This document shows, piece by piece, positions 55,248-63,523 of a DNA stretch of 64,000 nt. Origin of the DNA: SABY01 sp964593705 (GTDB lineage: Bacteria; Bacteroidota; Bacteroidia; Bacteroidales; 4484-276); the NCBI GenBank assembly GCA_964593705.1, contig CAZQIV010000015.1, positions 12,927 to 76,926 of the forward strand. Reading direction: 5' to 3'. The notes under the pieces were generated by a model. The model was not told the origin of the DNA and made no database searches. It saw nothing but the letters and a program-made list of their open reading frames with translations. How positions within the stretch are numbered: position 1 is the stretch's first letter; each line of letters begins with the position of its first letter. Position numbers and translations under genes: made by a program.

Positions 55248-55405
55248 GCCGAGCTTTGCTCGGGCATCCTCGAAAAATTACGAAAATCAAAGATTTTCTA
55301 TTTTTCGGGACCAATAACCATTAACGAATAACCAATAACCATTAACGAATAACCATTAACCAATAACCATTAACCAATAACGAATAACTAATAACGAACA
55401 CCCCA
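55248..55405. repeat. dispersed modular repeat copy b plus AATAACC-type repeats
   Basis: 55248-55310 is the module GCCGAGCTTTGCTCGGGCAT followed by TCGAAAAATTACGAAAATCA and TTTTCGGGA. From 55311 to 55400 there is a degenerate direct repeat of CCAATAACCATTAACGAATA and variants, up to the start codon of the sensor kinase. Similar AATAAC strings precede 48102 (on its downstream side, 48050-48095) and occur at 30775-30800. Confidence 0.7.
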
Positions 55406-57394
55406 ATGAGTCACTCGAAACGTAAACAATTGGTATTTACTGTAAAAGACCGCTGCAGGGTATGCTACACCTGCGTAAGAGAGTGTCCTGTAAAGGCCAT
55501 TCGTATTGAAAATGGCCAGGCCGAAGTGATCAATGAGCGCTGCATTGGCTGCGGTAATTGTACCATAGTGTGCAGCCAGGGCGCTAAAGTTTTTTTGCAA
55601 ACAGGTGATGATTTAAAAACCTTGCTACAGGAAGGGCAAAAAGTAGCAGCAATCATTGCCCCAAGTTTTCCGGCTGAATTTACCGAAATAGATGATTACA
55701 AAACCTTTGTCGGGATGGTAAGGAAATTAGGTTTTAACCTGGTTTGCGAGGTAGCTTTTGGTGCAGATATGGTAGCGAGGGAATATAAAAAAATGCACCA
55801 TGAGCGGGGTAAGCTTGGGAGCATCTCATCTGATTGTCCCGCGATTGTATTTTATATTGAGCATTACCATCCCCACCTGGTAAAGGATTTGGCAAAAGTT
55901 GTTTCGCCTATGGTAGCCATGACACGGGTTGTAAAAGAAAAATATGGCAGCGATACCAAAGTTGTTTTCATTGGCCCCTGCATTGCTAAAAAAGCTGAGT
56001 CGGATGAAGTTGATGAGTCTATTACTTTTAAGGAATTAAGAGATCTTTTTACAGCAAACAATATTACCCCAAAAAACACCGACTCCACAGACTTTGATCC
56101 GCCCCATGCAGGAAAAGGAGCAATTTTCCCTGTAAGTCGCGGATTGTTGCAAACAGCAGGTATTTCAGAGGATATCATTAACGAAAATGTAATTGTTGCT
56201 TCAGGGAGGGTTAATTTCAGGGAGGCTGTCAGGGAATTTGAAAACGAAGAAGAAGATAAGCACCACCTAGAGCTCTTATGCTGTCGGGGTTGTATTGTTG
56301 GTCCGGGAATGTCGAAACGAGGTTCGAGATACAGCCGACGTACCAAGGTGAGTAATTACGTTAGAAAAAGATTGCAGGACATCGACAAGAGTGAATGGGG
56401 AAAAAATGTAGAAAAGTACAGCACACTCAATTATCAGCAGCAGCACGATGTTCGGGATCGCAGGCTGCCGGTGCCAAGCGAAGACCAAATCAGGGAAGTA
56501 TTGGAAACTATTGGGAAATTTGAAGAAAAAGATCATTTAAATTGTGGTTCCTGCGGTTACGATACCTGCCGCGAACATGCCATTGCCATTGTGCAGGGAC
56601 TGGCCGAGGATGAAATGTGTCTTCCCTACAGCATCGAAAAATTACATCAATCCATTAGTGACCTTAACACCTCAAATAAAAACCTGGCTTCAACAAGACA
56701 GGCATTGAAGCAATCAGAAAAACTCGTAAGCCTGGGGCGCCTTTCAGCCGGAATTGCGCATGAGCTTAACAATCCCCTGGGTGTAATTACCATGTACAGC
56801 AACATTCTTAAAGATGAAGCGGCCGAAGACGATCCGGTCCGTCAGGATCTTGATCTCATTATAGAACAGGCTGCAAGATGCAAGAAAATTGTTGGTGGCT
56901 TACTCAATTTTGCACGGAAAAGTCAGGTTAACCTTAGCCCAACCAATATTATCGATTTTGTAAAACAAAGTCTAACATCCGTAATTAAACCTGAGAATAT
57001 CATCATTGATTTTCAAAGTGAAATATCAAATCCAATGGCCAATATTGATACCGACCAGATGATGCAGGTGCTAACCAACCTTGAAAAGAATGCGGTGGAA
57101 GCCATGCCCGATGGTGGAATACTTAGTATAACTCTTAATAATGATGCTGAACAAATTTTTATCAATATTGGCGATACAGGTACAGGTATTTCAAAAGAAA
57201 ATATGGAACATGTTTTCACGCCATTTTTTACTACAAAAGGAATTGGCCAAGGTACAGGGCTCGGCCTGCCGTTGGTTTATGGAATAGTAAAAATGCACAA
57301 GGGGAAGATTGATGTCGTTTCAAATGCCGATCCTGAATCCGGGTCAACAGGAACTACTTTTAAAGTAAGCTTTCCGCGAGCTTTGGAGAATTGA
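55406..57394 (+). CDS. hydrogenase-domain histidine kinase (sensor)
   Basis: A 662-residue fusion. Residues 17-56: two [4Fe-4S] clusters (Cys17/20/23/27, 46/49/52/56). Residues about 75-330: [FeFe] hydrogenase-like H-domain with L1 ISSDCPAIV (Cys144), L2 IGPCIAKK (Cys192) and L3 CCRGCIVGPGM (Cys292, Cys296), so all four H-cluster ligands are kept. Residues 380-405: an additional cluster motif CGSCGYDTC...MC. Then a coiled-coil and a HisKA H-box GIAHELNNPLGV (His452), an N-box NLEKNAVEAMPDGG, and G-boxes GDTGTGIS and GTGLGLPLVYG. No transmembrane helix, so it is cytoplasmic. It is likely an H2/redox-sensing kinase that phosphorylates one or both receivers downstream. Confidence 0.93.
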   Translation: MSHSKRKQLVFTVKDRCRVCYTCVRECPVKAIRIENGQAEVINERCIGCGNCTIVCSQGAKVFLQTGDDLKTLLQEGQKVAAIIAPSFPAEFTEIDDYKTFVGMVRKLGFNLVCEVAFGADMVAREYKKMHHERGKLGSISSDCPAIVFYIEHYHPHLVKDLAKVVSPMVAMTRVVKEKYGSDTKVVFIGPCIAKKAESDEVDESITFKELRDLFTANNITPKNTDSTDFDPPHAGKGAIFPVSRGLLQTAGISEDIINENVIVASGRVNFREAVREFENEEEDKHHLELLCCRGCIVGPGMSKRGSRYSRRTKVSNYVRKRLQDIDKSEWGKNVEKYSTLNYQQQHDVRDRRLPVPSEDQIREVLETIGKFEEKDHLNCGSCGYDTCREHAIAIVQGLAEDEMCLPYSIEKLHQSISDLNTSNKNLASTRQALKQSEKLVSLGRLSAGIAHELNNPLGVITMYSNILKDEAAEDDPVRQDLDLIIEQAARCKKIVGGLLNFARKSQVNLSPTNIIDFVKQSLTSVIKPENIIIDFQSEISNPMANIDTDQMMQVLTNLEKNAVEAMPDGGILSITLNNDAEQIFINIGDTGTGISKENMEHVFTPFFTTKGIGQGTGLGLPLVYGIVKMHKGKIDVVSNADPESGSTGTTFKVSFPRALEN

Positions 57395-57446
57395 ATTAAT
57401 GGAGATTGGTTAAAAGTTTAATGAGTAAAATCTAAAAACCCAAACG

Positions 57447-57507
57447 CTACTGATTTTTAGCGCTTCTCCCTTTAGGGTCTGGGGTAAAAAGCGCTAAAAA
57501 TCAGTAG
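57447..57507. repeat. inverted repeat between sensor kinase and receiver genes
   Basis: Arms CTACTGATTTTTAGCGCTT (57447-57465) and AAGCGCTAAAAATCAGTAG (57489-57507), loop CTCCCTTTAGGGTCTGGGG. A related design (TTGAAAAT arms around CTCCCTTTAGGGATGGGG) is at 59474-59582. Confidence 0.75.
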
Positions 57508-57607
57508 TTTGGGAAAGTCCCCTTCAGGGGATTTAGGGGTATTAAGGCTTTTTAGATTGGTCTCTTTAATTATTTAACAATTAAAAACTGAAAAATTAGT
57601 ATAGAAA

Positions 57608-57994
57608 ATGAAGAAAACAATTTTGATTGTTGATGATGATATGGATTACCTGTTTCAATTGAAATTAAAAGTTGAAAAGTTTGGCTTTGATGTGGTAACT
57701 GCTGATGGGCAACGCGAAGGTGAAAAAGTAATTGAATCGCTCAAGCCCGATTTGGCCATTATTGATTTGATGATGGAAAACGAAGACAGTGGATTTGTAT
57801 TGAGCTATAAAATAAAAAAGAAATACCCCAATGTGCCGGTAATCCTCGCCACCGCAGTTACTGCCGAAACAGGCATGGGTTTCGATCTGAGCGAAGCAAG
57901 TAACAAAGAATGGATTAAGGCCGATTTAATCCTGGACAAAGGTATCCGGGGCGATCAACTCGAAAAAGAGATTAAGAAATTATTAAAAATATAG
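57608..57994 (+). CDS. single-domain response regulator (receiver)
   Basis: A 128-residue CheY-like receiver. Acidic pocket IVDDDMDY, phosphoacceptor Asp53 in DLAIIDLMM, and the Thr/Lys region ILATAVTAETG with a late Lys in ILDKGIRGD, where KP is more usual. No output domain. It follows the hydrogenase-domain kinase by 213 bases on the same strand and is its probable partner or a phosphate shuttle to the next hybrid protein. Confidence 0.9.
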   Translation: MKKTILIVDDDMDYLFQLKLKVEKFGFDVVTADGQREGEKVIESLKPDLAIIDLMMENEDSGFVLSYKIKKKYPNVPVILATAVTAETGMGFDLSEASNKEWIKADLILDKGIRGDQLEKEIKKLLKI

Positions 57995-58040
57995 ATATCG
58001 TTGCATATTTAATGGACAGCTTTAATTGTTTTTTTTGAAC

Positions 58041-58100
58041 CTTTGTGCCTCCGTGCCTCTGTGGTTTGTATTTTGACCACGAAGTCACAAAGGCACAAAG
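58041..58100. repeat. hairpin repeat in the 57995-58332 gap
   Basis: CTTTGTGCCT (58041-58050) pairs with AGGCACAAAG (58091-58100), with GTGGT and ACCAC inside. A CCCGAAAGCTATCGGG palindrome lies near 58233-58250. No gene. Confidence 0.6.
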
Positions 58101-58332
58101 TAAAATATTGCCGCCATAATTTATTTAATATTTTGAGATGATATGATTCAGAAAAACTGTATGTTAAAAATTTTAATACAAAAATCAATGGTAAATAGAA
58201 ATTCGCTGATGGCTATCGGGGCTAAGGACTGATCCCGAAAGCTATCGGGACTGAGAACTGATGTGTAAAAAAGCAATTGAATTTATAAGTAGGTGTTCAA
58301 AATAATAGTCGCAGAACTAAATTATACAAAGT

Positions 58333-59451
58333 ATGGCAAAACTAAAAATACTGGTTGTTGATGATGAACCGGGCATCCGCTCTGGAGTTATACGCATCTT
58401 ACGAAACTTTAAGGTGGATTATCCTTTTATGGATGAACACTATGATTTCCAGGTGTTCGAGGCTGCCGATGGGGAAGATGGAATAGCGCTTATAGATGGC
58501 GAGCAACCGGATATTGTGCTACTCGACAACAAGCTTCCCGGCATACAGGGGGTGGAGGTATTGGAGTACATCCGCAACAAAAAGTACGATATGTTTGTGG
58601 TAATGATCACGTCTTATGCCTCCTTGGAACTGGCCGTAAAGGCTACCCACGATGGGGCAGTTGACTTTATCCCGAAACCATTCACACCCCAGGAACTCAA
58701 ATCATCGCTCGAAACCATTGTAAAGCAGATTTACCTTAAGCGTATGGCCCGCGAAATGAAACAGCAGGGCAAACAAATCCGCTTTCAGTTTTTATCAGTT
58801 TTATCACACGAGCTTAAAGCGCCCCTCAATGCCGTTGAAGGTTATCTTAATATAATTAAAGACCGCCAGTTGGGAGATAATATTAACGATTACAACGAAC
58901 TTATCAATCGGTCGTTGAAAAGGCTGTCGGGGATGCGTAACCTGATTTTTGATCTTTTGGATCTTACTAAAATAGAATCGGGCAAACAAAGCCAGCGGAC
59001 GGAAAACACTGATTTGGTAACTATTGTGCGCAATGCTATCGATACCATGATGCCTTTTGCCATCCAGAAAGAAGTGGAGGTAGCATTGAATGGACCTGAA
59101 AAAATGATTAAATTTATCGATCCCGAAGAAATGGAAATCATTTTAAATAACCTCATTTCAAATGCTATAAAGTACAACAGGCAAAAAGGAACAGTGAATA
59201 TTAACCTTGCTGAAGGAGATGGTAAAACAACAATTCGGGTTGAAGATTCGGGAATTGGCATCAATAAAGAGGACCAGGCAAAGCTTTTCAAGGACTTTTC
59301 GAGGATAAAAAATCCGAAAACAAAAAATATAACAGGAAGTGGGCTGGGATTATCCATTGTAAAAAAAATAGTTGAACTAAATAAGGGAAGTATCCAAGTT
59401 GAAAGCGAACCGGATAAAGGGACTGTTTTTACTGTAATCTTACCTGTTTAG
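58333..59451 (+). CDS. REC-HisKA-HATPase hybrid regulator/kinase
   Basis: A 372-residue cytoplasmic protein with the receiver first. REC has LVVDDEPGIR, phosphoacceptor Asp65 in IVLLDNKLPG, and Lys115 in FIPKPFTPQE. HisKA follows, with His159 in FLSVLSHELKAPLNAVEGYL, then HATPase_c with NLISNAIKYN, VEDSGIGINK and GSGLGLSIVKKIVELN. It has no DNA-binding domain. The receiver-first order suggests that its kinase activity is gated by phosphorylation from another kinase, most simply the hydrogenase-domain kinase upstream. Its own output target is not in the window. Confidence 0.93.
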   Translation: MAKLKILVVDDEPGIRSGVIRILRNFKVDYPFMDEHYDFQVFEAADGEDGIALIDGEQPDIVLLDNKLPGIQGVEVLEYIRNKKYDMFVVMITSYASLELAVKATHDGAVDFIPKPFTPQELKSSLETIVKQIYLKRMAREMKQQGKQIRFQFLSVLSHELKAPLNAVEGYLNIIKDRQLGDNINDYNELINRSLKRLSGMRNLIFDLLDLTKIESGKQSQRTENTDLVTIVRNAIDTMMPFAIQKEVEVALNGPEKMIKFIDPEEMEIILNNLISNAIKYNRQKGTVNINLAEGDGKTTIRVEDSGIGINKEDQAKLFKDFSRIKNPKTKNITGSGLGLSIVKKIVELNKGSIQVESEPDKGTVFTVILPV

Positions 59452-59473
59452 TCCTTGCAAGAAAACTATTAAT

Positions 59474-59582
59474 GTTGAAAATCAGCATTCACCCCGGCCC
59501 TAACTCGCTTCGCAGCGGGAGGGAGTTTTGATTTTCAACAGTTTGCTCCCTTTAGGGATGGGGTGATCAAGCTGTTGAAAAT
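59474..59582. repeat. palindromic repeat after the hybrid kinase
   Basis: GTTGAAAAT (59474), ATTTTCAACAG (59531-59541) and CTGTTGAAAAT (59572-59582) alternate orientation. CTCGCTTCGCAGCGGGAG and CTCCCTTTAGGGATGGGG lie between. No gene lies in 59452-59867. Confidence 0.6.
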
Positions 59583-59690
59583 CTAATTGTCGGAGTTTTC
59601 TTGCAAACACTATTTAAGTGAGAGAGAAAATATAATGTGTATCAGGGTATTTTTCCAAGTCAACAGTCTTTGCCAACTGTGGACTGCCAA

Positions 59691-59800
59691 TCCCGAAAAG
59701 TAGAAAATTTCAGAATTTCGTAACTTTTCGAGCCCGCCTTGCCGCCAGCATAGGCTTTTGTTTAGGCGAGGCAGGGATGCACGGGCGAAGCCCGGCACTG
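59691..59800. repeat. dispersed modular repeat, copy c
   Basis: TCCCGAAAAGTAGAAAATTT to CGTAACTTTTCGAGCCCGCC, then GGCTTTTGTTTAGGCGAGGC and ATGCACGGGCGAAGCCCGGC. Inverse orientation relative to 52970 and 55248. The GCCCGCCTTGCCGCC part also resembles the core of the 7515/34419 repeat. Confidence 0.75.
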
Positions 59801-59867
59801 TGGACTGATTTTTAAACAACAAAGGTTCACAAAAATTAAAGTAGAACAAAATATTAATGAAGCAAGC

Positions 59868-60806
59868 GTGAAAGTATTCAGAGACATTGAAAATCTTCCA
59901 GCCATCAGCAATTGTGTTGTTACAACCGGTTCCTTCGATGGAGTGCATATTGGCCATCAGGTGTTAATTGACAGGCTCAATGAGCTGGCCAGGACTATTG
60001 GCGGCGAATCCGTGCTCATCACTTTTTATCCGCATGTGCGAAAAGTGCTCTACCCGGAAACCAAAGGTAAAGATCTGGAGATGATTAATTCGCAGAGCGA
60101 AAAAATTGAACTGCTCGAAAAAACCGGGCTGGATAACCTGGTGCTCATCAATTTTACACTTGAATTTTCAAAAACATCAGCCGAAGATTTTGTGCGGAAA
60201 TTACTGGTAGGTAAGTTGGGGGCCAGGATTATTGTTGTAGGCTACAACCATTATTTTGGTCATAATAAAGAGGGGAATTACGTTAAGTTGATAAAATTGG
60301 GGAAAGAGATCAACTTTGAAGTCGTGGAAATTCCAAAGCAGGAACTTGAGAAAGAAACAGTGGGCTCTACAAAAATCCGTAAGTCGCTCAAAAATGGTAA
60401 GATAATGCACGCCAATGCTTACCTCGACCACATTTACTTTATCCACTCCGTTTTTTGTGTGGGTAGTGAGCTCTATAGTAATCTGGGGTTTAAAACTTTT
60501 GTGGTAAAAATTGAAGAAGACAGCAAGCTAATTCCTCCTGACGGAATTTATGCTATCAGGGCCGAAATTGATGGCCTTATCTCAAAAGGCATGATGCTCA
60601 ATAATTACCATGGAACATTTATACACCCGGAACTCAAAAATGCGGTAGAAATATACTTGTTTGAAACCGGCCTTGACTATTGCAATAAATTCGGAAAAGT
60701 ATTTGTACACAAGGAGATGAGCAGAACAATTCAGCTAAACGATAAAGAAAAACTTCAAAGTCAGATGGTAACTATTAGGTCAGAAATTGAAGAACTAATA
60801 TATTAA
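59868..60806 (+). CDS. ribF: FAD synthetase/riboflavin kinase-like protein with degenerate kinase domain
   Basis: 312 residues from a GTG start. The N-terminal FMN adenylyltransferase domain is clear: GSFDGVHIGHQVLIDRL (HxGH), TFYPH, GYNHYFGHNKEGNYVKL and GSTKIRKSLKNG. The C-terminal half lies where riboflavin kinase should be. Its expected GxxLGFPTAN motif reads SNLGFKTFVV, so the PTAN metal/ATP-binding residues are absent, although the segment PPDGIYAIRAEID resembles the usual LPxGVYAV. The protein may therefore be only an adenylyltransferase or a divergent paralogue. No second ribF is in the window. Confidence 0.85.
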   Translation: MKVFRDIENLPAISNCVVTTGSFDGVHIGHQVLIDRLNELARTIGGESVLITFYPHVRKVLYPETKGKDLEMINSQSEKIELLEKTGLDNLVLINFTLEFSKTSAEDFVRKLLVGKLGARIIVVGYNHYFGHNKEGNYVKLIKLGKEINFEVVEIPKQELEKETVGSTKIRKSLKNGKIMHANAYLDHIYFIHSVFCVGSELYSNLGFKTFVVKIEEDSKLIPPDGIYAIRAEIDGLISKGMMLNNYHGTFIHPELKNAVEIYLFETGLDYCNKFGKVFVHKEMSRTIQLNDKEKLQSQMVTIRSEIEELIY

Positions 60807-60830
60807 TTTGGTACTACAGTGGACTGTGAA

Positions 60831-60961
60831 TCCCGAAAAATAGAAAATCTATGATTTTCGTAATTTTTCGTGCCCGCCTTGTTCGCCTCGCTGCGAAGCG
60901 GGCCGCCAGTGCAGGCTTTTGTATAGGCGAGGCAGGGATGCACGGGCAAAGCCCGGCACTG
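60831..60961. repeat. dispersed modular repeat, copy d
   Basis: TCCCGAAAAATAGAAAATCT, then TCGTAATTTTTCGTGCCCGC, an inserted CGCCTCGCTGCGAAGCGGGC, then GGCTTTTGTATAGGCGAGGC and ATGCACGGGCAAAGCCCGGC. Same orientation as copy c, differing by the inserted block. Both c and d are flanked by GTGGACTG words. Confidence 0.75.
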
Positions 60962-61002
60962 CCAACTGTGGACTGCCAACTGACTTAGTAAATTTTGAAT
61001 TA

Positions 61003-61785
61003 ATGGACAATAAGAAGATTACAATAACCTTTCTCGGAACAGGTACTTCCATAGGTGTGCCCGTTATTACCTGCGATTGCGCGGTATGCACCTCCACCGA
61101 CCCACGCGATAACCGCACACGGGCTTCGGTGATGATAGAAGTTGATGACAAGGTTTTTGTGATCGACTGTGGCCCGGATTTTAGGATGCAGATGCTGCGC
61201 GAAAATGTGAAGAACTTATCGGCAATACTATTTACCCACGAGCACCGCGATCATATTGCAGGTCTCGACGATGTAAGGGCTTTCAACTATGTGCTCAACA
61301 AGCGCATCGATATTTACGGATTGGATAGAACTCTTGAAATGGTTAAAACTGAATTTCCATACATTTTCACTCCTCAGCGCTACTTTGGAGCGCCACAAAT
61401 CAATCTGAATATTATCGACTCGAATCCATTTGCCATAGACGGATATAATTTTATCCCCCTTACGGTTTATCACGATAAGCTGCCCATTTTGGGTTTTCGT
61501 TTTGGCGATTTCACCTATATCACCGATGCCAGTCGTGTTGATGATACTGAACTTGAAAAAGCGAAAGGATCAAAAGTCGTGGTTTTAAATGCTTTACGCA
61601 ATTCAAGACATCCCTCACACTTTTCGGTGGATGAAGCACTGGAGATCATCGAAAAACTAAACCCTGAAGTTGCTTATCTTACACACATGAGCCACTTCAT
61701 TGGCAAACACGAAGAACTTGATGCCCGATTGCCCGAAAATGTTCACCCTGCCTACGATGGCCTGCGGATTGAACTTCCAGTGTGA
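61003..61785 (+). CDS. MBL-fold metallohydrolase, PhnP-like
   Basis: A 260-residue protein starting MDNKKITITFLGTGTSIGVP. The extension from 60919 is translated from repeat DNA and is rejected. It has CDCAVCTSTDPRDNRTRAS (zinc-ribbon-like cysteines of the PhnP/RNase Z-like group), FVIDCGPDFRMQM, the metal motif HEHRDHIAGLDD, ITDASRVDD and a final HMSHFIG His. PhnP itself is a phosphodiesterase, and the Bacteroidota relatives have uncertain substrates. It lies immediately upstream of hydG, with a 156-base gap. Confidence 0.85.
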   Translation: MDNKKITITFLGTGTSIGVPVITCDCAVCTSTDPRDNRTRASVMIEVDDKVFVIDCGPDFRMQMLRENVKNLSAILFTHEHRDHIAGLDDVRAFNYVLNKRIDIYGLDRTLEMVKTEFPYIFTPQRYFGAPQINLNIIDSNPFAIDGYNFIPLTVYHDKLPILGFRFGDFTYITDASRVDDTELEKAKGSKVVVLNALRNSRHPSHFSVDEALEIIEKLNPEVAYLTHMSHFIGKHEELDARLPENVHPAYDGLRIELPV

Positions 61786-61941
61786 TGCTGTTAAATCCTG
61801 AACTTCATATCAGGGAATCCAACATTTATAACCGTGTTAAACAACGCATTCTCTTGCAAAAGTAAACGTTCGATATTGTAAACTTTGCGAAGCAAATAAT
61901 TGCTGTAATTTGTACTTTAAATTAAGTAAACGATTACCAAA

Positions 61942-63369
61942 ATGATATTCAATCCGGAGAAATACGCCATTCCTGACGAAGCCATGAAACCCTTCATCGA
62001 CCCTGATGAAATTAATGGATACCTTCAAAAATCAAAAGCCACTAAGGCCAGGGTTAGGGAAATAATAGCCAAGTCGCTTTCCAAAAAGCGCCTTAACCTT
62101 GAAGAAACAGCCACGCTCATCAATGCAGATGACCCTGAGCTGATCGGGGAAATAAAAAATGGCGCCCGCGAACTCAAGAAAACGGTCTATGGGAATCGTA
62201 TTGTTTTGTTTGCCCCGCTTTATATTGGTAATCATTGCATTAATAATTGTAAATACTGCGGTTTTAAAGCCTCCAACAAATTTGCAGTCCGCCGCAAATT
62301 AACAGATGAGGAAATTATACGCGAAACCGAGGCTCTTGAAGATAATGGCCAAAAACGTCTTATTCTGGTTTATGGAGAACATCCCATGTACAACCCCGAA
62401 TTTATTGCGCATTCTGTGAAGTTGGTTTATGGTGTGAAAAAAGGAAACGGTGAAATCAGGCGTGTTAATATTAATGCCGCACCACTCGACATCGAGGGTT
62501 TCCGCACGGTGAAAAATGCCGGTATAGGAACCTACCAGGTATTCCAGGAAACCTACCATCCCAAAGCTTATAAGTTGTTTCATTTGGGTGGCCCCAAAAA
62601 AGATTATAACTATCGCTTAACTTCACTCGACCGGGCACAGGAAGCTGGCGTTGACGATGTGGGCATAGGCGCACTATTTGGACTATACGACTGGCGCTTT
62701 GAAGTGATGGGGCTGGTGCGTCATACCAACCACTTTGAAGCTGTTTACAATGTTGGTCCGCACACCATTTCTTTCCCGCGCATTACCGATGCCTCCGAAC
62801 TCAATATCGACCCGAAATTTGAAGTGAGCGATGAAGAGTTTGTCCGTATAATTGCCATCCTTCGCCTTGCCGTGCCCTACACCGGAATGATACTTACAGC
62901 AAGGGAAAGCCATGCCGTACGTACCGAAGTAATGCACTACGGCGTGTCGCAAATTGATGGTGGCACCAAGCTCGAAATAGGCGCTTACTCCGATTCACTC
63001 AACGAGGATCAAAACCTCAACAAAGAGCAATTCAAGATCAACGATCCCCGATCCCTGGGTGAGGTAATTGACGAGCTGCTCGAAAACGATTTTCTCCCTT
63101 CATTTTGTACTGCCTGCTACCGCAAAGGCCGCACCGGCGAACACTTTATGGAATTCTCTGTTCCCGGTTTCATCAAGCGCTTTTGCACACCCAACGCCAT
63201 ACTCACCCTGGCCGAGTACCTCGAAGATTACGCCACACCCGAAATCATCGAAAAAGGCTGGCGCGTTATCGAAAAAAACAAGCAGGAACTCACCGGTTTC
63301 ATTAGCCTCGATGAACTGGAAAAACGCATCCAACGCATAAAGCAAGGCGAGCGGGATTTGTATTTTTAA
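61942..63369 (+). CDS. hydG: [FeFe] hydrogenase maturase HydG (radical SAM, tyrosine lyase)
   Basis: Splits tyrosine to p-cresol and dehydroglycine, giving the CO and CN- ligands of the H-cluster. At 475 residues it is normal length. The radical-SAM cluster is Cys99/103/106 in NHCINNCKYCGFK. The C-terminal auxiliary cluster motif CxxC(22)C is Cys389, Cys392 and Cys415 in FCTACYRKGRTGEHF...RFC, which separates HydG from ThiH. VNINAAPLDIEGFRTVKNAG and GIGTYQVFQETYH are also typical. It lies 7 kb downstream of the hydrogenase signalling genes on the same strand. Confidence 0.96.
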   Translation: MIFNPEKYAIPDEAMKPFIDPDEINGYLQKSKATKARVREIIAKSLSKKRLNLEETATLINADDPELIGEIKNGARELKKTVYGNRIVLFAPLYIGNHCINNCKYCGFKASNKFAVRRKLTDEEIIRETEALEDNGQKRLILVYGEHPMYNPEFIAHSVKLVYGVKKGNGEIRRVNINAAPLDIEGFRTVKNAGIGTYQVFQETYHPKAYKLFHLGGPKKDYNYRLTSLDRAQEAGVDDVGIGALFGLYDWRFEVMGLVRHTNHFEAVYNVGPHTISFPRITDASELNIDPKFEVSDEEFVRIIAILRLAVPYTGMILTARESHAVRTEVMHYGVSQIDGGTKLEIGAYSDSLNEDQNLNKEQFKINDPRSLGEVIDELLENDFLPSFCTACYRKGRTGEHFMEFSVPGFIKRFCTPNAILTLAEYLEDYATPEIIEKGWRVIEKNKQELTGFISLDELEKRIQRIKQGERDLYF

Positions 63370-63523
63370 GGGAAGAGAATTGAAGGTAGGTTTTGGAGTT
63401 TTTAGGCCATAGAAGGGGAGCAAAATTTTTAGTTTTGTTTTTGAACCCAATTGGAAAATTCCCAGCTTCGTCCATATATTTTAACCATGTTCCAATATCA
63501 CTTTATTATAGTGAAAAGACGCA

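Noticed and set aside
60919..61002. N-terminal extension of the MBL hydrolase
   Set aside because: The 28 extra residues are translated from the dispersed repeat copy d. The family start is MDNKKITITFLGTG at 61003.
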